This document shows, piece by piece, positions 1-4,643 of a DNA stretch of 5,156 nt. Source of the DNA: Nitrospinae bacterium AH_259_B05_G02_I21. GTDB lineage: Bacteria; JADFOP01. The position numbers and the translations under genes are program-made. Position 1 is the stretch's first letter. Every line of letters begins with the position of its first letter. The stretch spans positions 1 through 5,156 of the forward strand of contig JALLOF010000075.1 in NCBI GenBank assembly GCA_027717595.1, given 5' to 3'. The notes under the pieces were generated by a model. The model ran no database searches and had not been told where the DNA came from. It saw nothing but the letters and a program-made list of their open reading frames with translations.

Positions 1-110
1 GCTCGCAGACTGGTTCCCTGAGGATTTCCCTCCCACCTGGTGAACGGCGGGCCGCTCCCCGCCTCAGGCGGGCCGGCGGCCCCGTCCAATATCACCGCCC
101 CGCCCTCCCT
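1..110. other. Non-coding flank with GC-rich inverted repeat
   Basis: I see no convincing gene here on either strand. The clearest structure is a perfect GC-rich inverted repeat at 58-72 (arms CCCGCCT and AGGCGGG around one central base). As RNA it could fold with a five-base loop, but no T-run follows on either strand, so it is not a good intrinsic terminator. A ten-base stretch at 74-83 (CGGCGGCCCC) also occurs at 838-847, over and just beyond the trmD stop codon. It may extend the duplication described at 111-153, but this is simple GC-rich sequence and weak evidence. A gene crossing the left edge cannot be excluded. Confidence 0.4.
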
Positions 111-153
111 CTTCCGCCTCGATCTCCTTAAGGAGTCTGCGGCCCTCGTCGGT
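111..153 (-). pseudogene. Decayed duplicate of the trmD 3' end
   Basis: Read on the minus strand, this stretch encodes TDEGRRLLKEIEAEE, against TDEDRELLKEIEAEE at the C-terminus of the intact TrmD. Bases 114-153 align without gaps to 867-906 with 34 of 40 identical. The six differences give one D-to-G change, one E-to-R change (three bases) and two synonymous changes. The similarity stops at both ends: the reading frame runs on into unrelated Gly/Arg-rich codons, and an in-frame TGA lies just upstream. No other part of trmD is present. It is therefore a non-functional tail fragment in the same orientation as trmD, separated from the real tail by the M41-like gene. It could be a displaced end left by an insertion or the remnant of a duplication. 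Confidence 0.72.
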
Positions 154-171
154 CCCGCGTCACTCAAGAAT
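154..171 (-). repeat. Short match to the khpA 3' end
   Basis: On the minus strand this reads ATTCTTGAGTGACGCGGG at its core, almost the same as the end of khpA (codons I-L-E-stop plus six bases) at 2143-2160. Over the 18 bases from ATTCTTGAG onward, 17 agree. It directly abuts the trmD-tail fragment, in the same order (khpA then trmD) and orientation as in the operon but with rimM and nearly all of trmD missing. That arrangement suggests a collapsed copy of the khpA-rimM-trmD segment. The match is short enough that chance is possible. Confidence 0.4.
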
Positions 172-190
172 GGCAGCCCGTCCTCTAGGG

Positions 191-196
191 TATAAT
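191..196 (+). promoter_or_regulatory. Putative -10 box upstream of the M41-like gene
   Basis: A perfect TATAAT lies 46 bases before the ATG at 242, in an otherwise GC-rich region. No good -35 hexamer is found 16-18 bases upstream (the sequence there is GAATGG-like), so the promoter is weak, activated or only apparent. Transcription would start near 203, leaving a leader of about 40 nt. The surroundings resemble the rpe promoter read on the minus strand: both have CTAG two bases before TATAAT and a GGC(A)TCATCAC stretch after it. Confidence 0.42.
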
Positions 197-241
197 AGGC
201 ATCATCACCTGCTGGGCCGGCTTCTTGCGATGGGGTGAGAC

Positions 242-760
242 ATGGGAAAGCGCTCCACAGCTCTTCAAGCCACCGCCTACCACGAGGCAGGCCACTTGCT
301 TGTCGCGTGGCGTGAAAATATCCCGGTTCACTCCGTCTCGATTATCGACAATCCCAAGATAGGCTCGGCTGGGCGCGTATATCTTCGCAACCCGCTCGAT
401 GGCACCCGCCGCTCTAAGGCCGTCACGAAGCGCTCGCGCCGACGCTTGGAAGGCCTCGTGCGATATTTCCTCGCTGGAACGCTCGCTCAAAAACGATTCA
501 ATCCTCGGTCCTATCGACGCTGGCATGACGAAGACGACCGGAAGCAGGCTCGGAAAATTATCAAGAGACTTGCTGGGGCGGATGACGACACGGCCCGTGC
601 CGCCCTCAAACATTTGGAGGCTCAGGCCAGCGATATACTCAGCGAAGAGCGGAACTGGCTGTGCGTCGAGGCGATTGCCGCGGCGCTGATGGAGAGGAAA
701 GAGCTCAAGGCCGGCGAGGTCAGGGCCATAATAAAACAGGTCGAGACCGGGGTGTCGTAA
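242..760 (+). CDS. Stand-alone M41 (FtsH-protease-type) metallopeptidase-like protein
   Basis: This 172-residue protein matches the pattern of the zinc-protease domain of FtsH without its AAA ATPase or membrane helices. What is seen: TAYHEAGH at residues 11-18 supplies the HExxH zinc site (H14, E15, H18). LEGLVRYFLAGTLAQ (69-83) corresponds to the helix that in FtsH reads like LAGRAAEE. HDEDDRKQARKI (95-106) fits the NDL..A motif that carries the third zinc ligand, best taken as D99 because A103 follows four residues later. A C-terminal helical part (about 120-166) resembles the FtsH segment with paired helices before its end. The ATG at 242 has GGGGTGA at 232-238 as SD. The protein is rich in Arg and Lys and predicted cytosolic. 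Its base composition is less GC-rich than that of its neighbours, and it is the only plus-strand gene, converging on trmD across an 86-bp gap with no clear terminator. Substrate and need for a partner ATPase are unknown. Proteolytic activity is inferred only from the motif. Confidence 0.8.
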   Translation: MGKRSTALQATAYHEAGHLLVAWRENIPVHSVSIIDNPKIGSAGRVYLRNPLDGTRRSKAVTKRSRRRLEGLVRYFLAGTLAQKRFNPRSYRRWHDEDDRKQARKIIKRLAGADDDTARAALKHLEAQASDILSEERNWLCVEAIAAALMERKELKAGEVRAIIKQVETGVS

Positions 761-846
761 AGCCCCCTCTCGCACGCGAAAACGCAGCCGCACTCATAAC
801 AGCCCCGGAAAGACCCCCCTCCCGGCATCAGCCAGCGCGGCGGCCC

Positions 847-1590
847 CTACCCCGCTTCCGCCTCCTCCGCCTCGATCTCTTTGAGGAGCTCGCGGTCCTC
901 GTCGGTGAGGGGGGCGGAGGCGAAGAGGTCCGGCCGGCGGGCGCGTGTTCTTCGGAGGCTCTCTTTGCGACGCCAGAGGCGGATGGCTTCGTGGTCGCCG
1001 GAGAGCAGCACCCCGGGCACCTCGAGGCCCTCGACCTCCACCGGGCGCGTGTAGTGTGGGTGGTCGAGCAGGCCCGCCTCGAACGAGTCTTCCTGGATGG
1101 AGCGCTCCTCGCCTACGACGCCGGGCAGCAGCCGCACGGTTGAGTCCAGGACCACGAGCGCCGGTATCTCACCGCCCGCGAGCACGTAGTCTCCTATCGA
1201 GACTTCGAGGTCGGTGTAGTGGAGCCGTATGCGCTCGTCCACCCCTTCGTAGCGCCCGCAAAGCAGCACGAGGCGTTCTTCCTTGGCGAGTCTCTTGGCC
1301 ATCTCCTGGGAGAAGGGCGTCCCCTGCGGGGTGAGCAGGACGACCGTCGCCGGGCCCGCTTCGGCGCTTATCGCCTCCAGGCACCGGATGATGGGCTCGG
1401 GCTTCAGCACCATCCCCACCCCGCCGCCGTACGGGGCGTCGTCTGCCACCCGGTGCTTACCCTCGGTGTGGTCGCGCAGGTCGTGGATGGCGACCCGCAC
1501 CACGCCCCGCTCTTGGGCCTTGCCGAGGATGCTCTCTTTGAGCGGCGAGGTGAAGAGGTCCGGGAAGAGGGTTACGATGTGGATGTCCAT
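847..1590 (-). CDS. trmD: tRNA (guanine-N1-)-methyltransferase
   Basis: TrmD transfers a methyl group from S-adenosylmethionine to N1 of G37 in tRNAs with G at position 36, preventing +1 frameshifting; it works as a cytosolic dimer with a SPOUT trefoil knot. The 247-residue length is normal. Visible motifs: DAPYGGGVGMVLKPEPI (51-67), GRYEGVDERI (112-121), the knot segment DYVLAGGE (134-141) followed by RLLPGVVG (153-160), and LLDHPHYTRP (174-183), whose D176 matches the catalytic Asp of the family. The C-terminal RNA-contacting domain follows and ends in an acidic EAEEAEAG tail. The ATG at 1590 gives the expected N-terminus (MDIHIVTLFPDLF). It lies five bases after the rimM stop and has no recognisable SD, so translation is probably coupled to rimM. 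It is the last gene of the rpsP-khpA-rimM-trmD operon. rplS, often next in other bacteria, is replaced here by a convergent M41-like gene, beyond which lies a broken copy of this gene's tail. Confidence 0.97.
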   Translation of the reverse strand: MDIHIVTLFPDLFTSPLKESILGKAQERGVVRVAIHDLRDHTEGKHRVADDAPYGGGVGMVLKPEPIIRCLEAISAEAGPATVVLLTPQGTPFSQEMAKRLAKEERLVLLCGRYEGVDERIRLHYTDLEVSIGDYVLAGGEIPALVVLDSTVRLLPGVVGEERSIQEDSFEAGLLDHPHYTRPVEVEGLEVPGVLLSGDHEAIRLWRRKESLRRTRARRPDLFASAPLTDEDRELLKEIEAEEAEAG

Positions 1591-1595
1591 CGCGG

Positions 1596-2123
1596 CTAGG
1601 TGTCGCCGGGAGGCTCTTCGTAGAGGTCTTCAGGCGGGACGACGGTGACGGTCCGGGATTCGAGGTCGACCGAGATGACGACTGATTGGATGAGCGGGAT
1701 GAGGTGCTCTTGGCCGTCGCCTGTGACCACCAGGACGTCGTTGCTCCCGGTGTCGATGAAGCCGGCCACGGTGCCCAGGGCCGCTCCCTCCTCGGTCACG
1801 ACGGCGGCATCCAGCAGGTCCTCCTTGTAAAACTCTCCCTCTTCGAGGTCGGGTAGCTGGCTGCGGTCGGCGTAGAGGCTCGCCCCGACGCAGGCCTCGG
1901 CGGCGTCTCTGTCGTTCAGCCCCTCGATCTCGACGATGAGCACCTTCCCATGTGGGCGGCAGGCCCGAACCTTCCGCTCCTCGCGCCCACCTTCCGTAAC
2001 GAGGGTCACGCTCCTCAAACCCTCGTAGTCCTCCATCGCCCCGAGATACGGCGCCACCCGCAGGGCGCCTTTCAAGCCCTGCGCACGGGTAACCGCGCCA
2101 ATGAAGATCAATGGCTGACTCAT
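1596..2123 (-). CDS. rimM: Ribosome maturation factor RimM
   Basis: RimM binds ribosomal protein S19 and assists late maturation of the 30S head. The 175-residue product has the two expected parts. The N-terminal RimM domain (about 6-86) begins with IFIGAVTRAQGLKGALRV and ends with GLNDRDAAEACVGASLYADR. The PRC-barrel domain (about 98-168) has EFYKEDLLDAAVV, the typical GSNDVLVV (126-133) and a final HLIPLIQSVVISVDLESRTV strand region. The ATG at 2123 gives the usual short family N-terminus but has no SD. A TTG at 2156 would add 11 residues, overlaps the khpA stop (ATTCTTGAGTGA) and has GGAG four bases upstream, so it is a real alternative start. The gene lies 25 bases after khpA and 5 bases before trmD, in the conserved order of the operon. 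Confidence 0.95.
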   Translation of the reverse strand: MSQPLIFIGAVTRAQGLKGALRVAPYLGAMEDYEGLRSVTLVTEGGREERKVRACRPHGKVLIVEIEGLNDRDAAEACVGASLYADRSQLPDLEEGEFYKEDLLDAAVVTEEGAALGTVAGFIDTGSNDVLVVTGDGQEHLIPLIQSVVISVDLESRTVTVVPPEDLYEEPPGDT

Positions 2124-2148
2124 GGCAAAATAGCGCCGCGCACCCGCC

Positions 2149-2382
2149 TCACTCAAGAATCTCCAGGACTGCCCGCTTTTTCAGTTTGGTCGCCGAGGCA
2201 TTTAGGATGATCCTCATGGCCCGGGCCGTCCGCCCCTGCCTTCCGATGACCTTGCCTAGGTCATCAGGAGCCACACGCAGCTCAATGACGGTGGTCTTCT
2301 CGCCGACGACCTCGTTTACCTGCACCATTTCCGGGCGGTCCACCAGAGCTTTGGCGATTTCGGTGATGAGCTCCTTGAGCAT
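2149..2382 (-). CDS. khpA: KH-domain RNA-binding protein KhpA
   Basis: The 77-residue protein is a single KH domain, the normal size for KhpA (formerly YlqC), a small RNA chaperone that in several bacteria pairs with KhpB/Jag and influences cell division and elongation. The RNA-binding GxxG loop is seen as [13 protein letters not shown] (45-57, with G47 and G50), preceded by strands around [15 protein letters not shown] and followed by an alanine/lysine-rich helix. The ATG at 2382 was chosen because family members begin MLKELI-like. An upstream GTG at 2421 would add 13 unrelated residues by reading through a run of ten G. That G-run also occupies the SD position. The gene lies 119 bases after rpsP and its stop overlaps a possible TTG start of rimM. 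A position between rpsP and rimM is the classical khpA location. Confidence 0.93.
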   Translation of the reverse strand: MLKELITEIAKALVDRPEMVQVNEVVGEKTTVIELRVAPDDLGKVIGRQGRTARAMRIILNASATKLKKRAVLEILE

Positions 2383-2385
2383 AGT

Positions 2386-2395
2386 CCCCCCCCCC
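2386..2395 (-). repeat. Run of ten G directly before khpA
   Basis: On the khpA mRNA strand ten consecutive G residues end three bases before the ATG at 2382 (G10-ACT-ATG), exactly where the SD should be. The run probably acts as the SD by pairing with the C-rich anti-SD. A homopolymer this long is prone to slippage, so its length, and thus the SD spacing, may vary between cells or be miscounted in assembly. Confidence 0.55.
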
Positions 2396-2484
2396 ACAGC
2401 CGCGTCCATCCAGGCCGCCACGTTAGCGTCGCGTCTCTTTCGCTGTCGCGTCTTCTCTGGTGCGGGATTACTTCGGGAGCAGGA

Positions 2485-2496
2485 CCACCTCCTTTC
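2485..2496 (-). promoter_or_regulatory. Orphan strong Shine-Dalgarno after rpsP
   Basis: GAAAGGAGGTGG on the minus strand, five bases after the rpsP stop, is as strong as the SD in front of rpsP but has no gene at the right distance. Within it begins GTG GTC CTG CTC CCG AAG TAA (2488-2468), a six-residue reading frame whose GTG overlaps the SD itself. khpA starts about 100 bases further on. The site could translate a tiny leader, hold ribosomes near khpA, or be a remnant of a lost gene. Confidence 0.5.
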
Positions 2497-2501
2497 GCGG
2501 C

Positions 2502-2783
2502 TTATTCGACCGCTGAGGCGGCGGCAGCCTCACGGAATTTCTTCAACAGGCCCACACGCCTCAGCAGGCTGGCCACCTTGTCCGTAGGCTTGGCACCCTG
2601 GCCCAACCAGTAGAGGGCCCGGGGCTCATCTATCTTAATCACCGGCGGGGTTGGGATGGGGTCGTACGTCCCCACCGTCTCGATTATCCGGCCGTCGCGA
2701 GGAGACCGGATATCGGCTACCACGATCCGGTACTTGGGGTTCTTCTTGGCGCCCATCCGCTTAAGACGGATTTTGACCGCCAC
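2502..2783 (-). CDS. rpsP: 30S ribosomal protein S16
   Basis: S16 is a primary-to-intermediate binding protein of the 30S body, needed for correct folding of the 16S 5' domain. The 93-residue product is full length and typical: [21 protein letters not shown] at the start, [14 protein letters not shown] (26-42), then a region with [24 protein letters not shown] (57-80) and a short Ala-rich tail. The start is GTG at 2783, fixed by the exceptional SD at 2788-2800 and by the protein's invariant N-terminus. It is the first gene of the rpsP-khpA-rimM-trmD operon and has its own strong promoter and a structured leader of about 128 nt. Confidence 0.97.
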   Translation of the reverse strand: MAVKIRLKRMGAKKNPKYRIVVADIRSPRDGRIIETVGTYDPIPTPPVIKIDEPRALYWLGQGAKPTDKVASLLRRVGLLKKFREAAAASAVE

Positions 2784-2787
2784 GCGC

Positions 2788-2800
2788 TCACCTCCTTTCT
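2788..2800 (-). promoter_or_regulatory. Maximal Shine-Dalgarno of rpsP
   Basis: AGAAAGGAGGTGA, four bases before the GTG start, is complementary over all 13 bases to the common bacterial 16S tail (UCACCUCCUUUCU). It decides the choice of the GTG start and implies very efficient initiation, as expected for a ribosomal protein. Confidence 0.9.
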
Positions 2801-2815
2801 AACACACGTCTTCAA

Positions 2816-2861
2816 TCCAGCGGGACGCAGGGACGAGCGGCCCCTTGCCACATCCGCTGGA
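2816..2861 (-). promoter_or_regulatory. Long stem-loop in the rpsP leader
   Basis: In the rpsP mRNA leader, TCCAGCGG (2861-2854) pairs with CCGCTGGA (2823-2816) as a perfect 8-bp stem. Inside it, GCAAGGG (2848-2842) pairs with CCCTGC (2832-2827) with one bulged A, leaving a nine-base loop. No T-run follows, so this is not an intrinsic terminator. It ends 15 bases before the SD. By analogy with other ribosomal-protein leaders it could be a binding site for feedback control, but that is inference and I do not recognise a named motif. Confidence 0.5.
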
Positions 2862-2917
2862 CGTCCTCGGTTACGGCCCTGCGAGCTGCTCGGGATGAAA
2901 ACTACTGTAAATTACCT

Positions 2918-2945
2918 ATTTTAGATGAGATTAGACAGGTGTCAA
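2918..2945 (-). promoter_or_regulatory. Sigma70-type promoter of the rpsP operon
   Basis: On the minus strand TTGACA (2945-2940) and TAAAAT (2923-2918) are separated by 16 bases, in the most AT-rich stretch of the window. The -35 is a full consensus match and the -10 matches at five of six positions. Transcription should begin near 2911, giving a leader of about 128 nt before rpsP. The -35 begins 13 bases after the rpe stop codon. Confidence 0.85.
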
Positions 2946-2967
2946 GGCCCGCTGACGCTCAGGGGCC
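2946..2967 (-). terminator. Hairpin at the end of rpe without a T-run
   Basis: GGCCCCTGA / TCAGCGGGCC forms a nine-pair stem with one bulged C and a GCG loop. It spans the rpe stop codon and ends just before the -35 box of the rpsP promoter. The following bases are TTGACACC, not a U-tract, so it would terminate poorly by the intrinsic route. It may protect the rpe 3' end or slow polymerase entering the next unit. Confidence 0.35.
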
Positions 2968-3609
2968 GGCTCGGAGGGCCTTGATGGCGGCGCCGTAGTC
3001 GTCAGCGCCGAAGATAGCCGTGGCTGCAACCAGAATATCGGCCCCCGCCTTGCGAAGGCGCCCGGCGTTGTCCTGGTTGACCCCCCCGTCCACCTCTATG
3101 AGGGTGGGAAGACCCGCCTCATCAATGCGGAGGCGAAGCCGGGCGACCTTGCCCTCCACGCTTTTGATGAACGCCTGGCCGGAGAATCCGGGGTTGACGC
3201 CCATCAGCAGGACGTGGTCGGCCTCGGGGAGAATCTCATCGAGGGTCGTCAGCGGCGTGGACGGGTTGAGGACGACCCCGGCCTTGAGCCCTCGCTGTTT
3301 GATGACGGCGAGGGTGCCCTCGAGGTGGAGGCAGACCTCAACATGGACGGAGATCCAATCGGCCCCGGCCTCGGCGAACGCCTCGATGAAGTCGTGGGGC
3401 TCGGAGACCATGAGGTGGACGTCGAGCGGGAGGTCGGTGGCCCGCCGCAGGCTCGCGACCACGGGCACGCCGATCGAGATGTTGGGCACGAAGTGGCCGT
3501 CCATGACGTCCACATGGAGCAGGTCGGCGCCGGCCACTTCCACCGCGGCCACTTCCTCACCGAGCCGGGCGAAATCAGACGCCAATATGGATGGAGCAAT
3601 CTGAACCAT
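2959..3609 (-). CDS. rpe: Ribulose-phosphate 3-epimerase
   Basis: Rpe interconverts D-ribulose 5-phosphate and D-xylulose 5-phosphate in the pentose phosphate (and Calvin) pathway; it is a cytosolic TIM barrel using a divalent metal. The 216-residue length is typical. Metal ligands and acid/base residues are present: H32 and D34 in LLHVDVMDGHFVPN, H65 in DVHLMV, and D174 in EVDGG. The phosphate-side loops are GVNPGFSGQ (137-145) and VAATAIFG (194-201). Small departures from the common forms (MGVNPGF rather than MSVNPGF, AATAIF rather than AGSAIF) seem conservative. The ATG at 3609 has GAGG three bases upstream and AGGA further off. A promoter at 3644-3672 can transcribe it apart from the rsmB-PASTA unit, and an rsmB...rpe neighbourhood is common in bacteria. 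Confidence 0.97.
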   Translation of the reverse strand: MVQIAPSILASDFARLGEEVAAVEVAGADLLHVDVMDGHFVPNISIGVPVVASLRRATDLPLDVHLMVSEPHDFIEAFAEAGADWISVHVEVCLHLEGTLAVIKQRGLKAGVVLNPSTPLTTLDEILPEADHVLLMGVNPGFSGQAFIKSVEGKVARLRLRIDEAGLPTLIEVDGGVNQDNAGRLRKAGADILVAATAIFGADDYGAAIKALRAGP

Positions 3610-3643
3610 CGGCCTCGTTCCTAAAATCCGTGATGAGCCAAGG

Positions 3644-3672
3644 ATTATAGGCTAGAAGGTCCCCCGGCTCAA
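3644..3672 (-). promoter_or_regulatory. Sigma70-type promoter of rpe
   Basis: On the minus strand TTGAGC (3672-3667) and a perfect TATAAT (3649-3644) are separated by 17 bases. A transcript would start near 3637, about 28 nt before the rpe ATG. The -35 matches consensus at four of six positions and lies within the loop and arm of the inverted repeat at 3661-3677, which could make it regulated. Confidence 0.7.
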
Positions 3673-3677
3673 GGGGG
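3661..3677 (-). repeat. Inverted repeat around the rpe -35 box
   Basis: CCCCC (3677-3673) and GGGGG (3665-3661) flank the seven-base loop TTGAGCC on the minus strand, two bases after the stop codon of the PASTA gene. It could be a weak terminator of the upstream unit, but the following ACCTTCT is not a U-tract. As DNA it could be an operator, since the -35 hexamer is its loop. Confidence 0.4.
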
Positions 3678-3679
3678 TA

Positions 3680-4627
3680 TCAAAGAGAGCGCTCTTCGAC
3701 CAGCTCCCCGTCGAGGTAGATCCGGGCGCTCGGTTCTCCTTGGACGCGAAGGAGCAGACGAATCTCCGCTCCCGGCTTGCTCAGCCGATCGTAGACCGTC
3801 TCGCTGGAGCGCTCAGTGACGACGACCACTTTGACGTGGCGGTCGAACACCCCCTGGGGCACGGCGTAGCTGAAGACGGTGAAGGTCCCCTCGCCGGGGG
3901 CCTCCTGGCCGAGGCCCGCCTTGGCCAGGGCGAGACGGACCGCCTCGCCCGCCTCCACGCGGCTTCCTGCCGGGGGCGATTGTGAGACGACCGTGCCCGG
4001 CCGCGCCCCGTTGGACGGCTCGTAGGTTATGGCGCCCACCTTGAGGCCCATCGCCTCGACCGCCTTGGCCGCCGATTTGAGGTTGCGGCCTGCGAAGGAG
4101 GGCAGATAGTAATAGGCGGCCTCCTTGCCAGTCGAGACCAGGAGGTTGACGGCGCTACCCCGCTCGACGACGACCCCGGCGGGGGGGTTCTGGGAGAGAA
4201 CGGTCTGGGCCGGGTGGGTTTCCGAGGGGGTGTTGGTCTGTCGCCCCACCAGCAGGCCATTTCGGCGAAGCACGATAGTGGCGCGCCGCACGGTCTCGCT
4301 CGTCAGGGTCGGCACCACTACCTCCTTGGGCCCGCGGCTGATGACCACCGACACATCGGCGTCTCTCTTGATACGCGTACCGGCCCCCGGGCGCTGCGAG
4401 ATGATAACGTTCTTCGCCACCGTGGCCGAATACTCGCGCCGCACAATACGCAGGTTCAGCTCCCGCTGGTTGAGGACGGTCAGGGCCACCAGGATGTCTT
4501 TGCTTTCGAGGTCGGGCACGACGACGTCGCCGCCCGAGAGGGTGAGGTTGAGCAGGACCAGGCCGCTCACGCTCCCCACCACGATGCAGAGCAGGGTGAA
4601 CCCCATCCATCGGAGGAAGGCTTTCAT
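3680..4627 (-). CDS. Membrane-anchored protein with three PASTA domains, no kinase
   Basis: The 315-residue protein begins with a short basic stretch and one hydrophobic segment (about 8-28, FTLLCIVVGSVSGLVLL core), a signal anchor placing the rest outside the cytoplasmic membrane. Three PASTA domains follow: about 34-100 (VVVPDLESKD ... ISQRPGAGTRI), 102-167 (VVVPTLTSE ... LSQNPPAGVVV) and 171-237 (YYLPSFAGRN ... VSQSPPAGSRV). Each has the family's SQ-PPAG-type turn; the third starts with the divergent YYYLP. PASTA domains in PrkC/PknB-type kinases and some penicillin-binding proteins bind peptidoglycan fragments or muropeptides. Residues 247-315 form a further beta-rich region, ending in DGELVEERSL, that I do not recognise. 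The ATG at 4627 has GAGGGG eight bases upstream and follows the rsmB stop by 16 bases; a GTG at 4654 would overlap rsmB and add nine polar residues. In Bacillus subtilis a PASTA kinase (prkC) sits between rsmB and rpe, so this may be a kinase-less counterpart. A cell-wall sensing or scaffolding role is inferred. Confidence 0.88.
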   Translation of the reverse strand: MKAFLRWMGFTLLCIVVGSVSGLVLLNLTLSGGDVVVPDLESKDILVALTVLNQRELNLRIVRREYSATVAKNVIISQRPGAGTRIKRDADVSVVISRGPKEVVVPTLTSETVRRATIVLRRNGLLVGRQTNTPSETHPAQTVLSQNPPAGVVVERGSAVNLLVSTGKEAAYYYLPSFAGRNLKSAAKAVEAMGLKVGAITYEPSNGARPGTVVSQSPPAGSRVEAGEAVRLALAKAGLGQEAPGEGTFTVFSYAVPQGVFDRHVKVVVVTERSSETVYDRLSKPGAEIRLLLRVQGEPSARIYLDGELVEERSL

Positions 4628-4643
4628 CCCAGCATCCCCTCGC

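Noticed and set aside
58-72. GC-rich inverted repeat as an intrinsic terminator
   Set aside because: The arms are perfect but no T-run follows on either strand, and no gene is seen ending there.
242-760. Toxin-antitoxin or ImmA/IrrE-type (COG2856) metallopeptidase
   Set aside because: The HExxH is shared, but the TAYHEAGH context, AGTLAQ helix and D99 segment fit M41, and no antitoxin- or repressor-like partner is adjacent.
185-793. Long minus-strand open frame of 202 codons across the M41-like gene
   Set aside because: It is antisense to a gene with clear M41 motifs and has no recognisable domain of its own; high GC leaves such open frames by chance.
761-846. Bidirectional terminator between the M41-like gene and trmD
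   Set aside because: The convergent gap holds G- and C-runs but I found no stem longer than a few pairs and no T-run.
3020-3604. Long plus-strand open frame opposite rpe
   Set aside because: The minus strand encodes an unmistakable full-length Rpe; the plus-strand product is Ser/Arg/Thr-rich and of low complexity, typical of an antisense shadow.
3680-4627. Serine/threonine kinase of the PrkC/PknB type
   Set aside because: Three PASTA domains and a membrane anchor are present, but there is no kinase domain: the cytoplasmic part before the anchor is only about seven residues.
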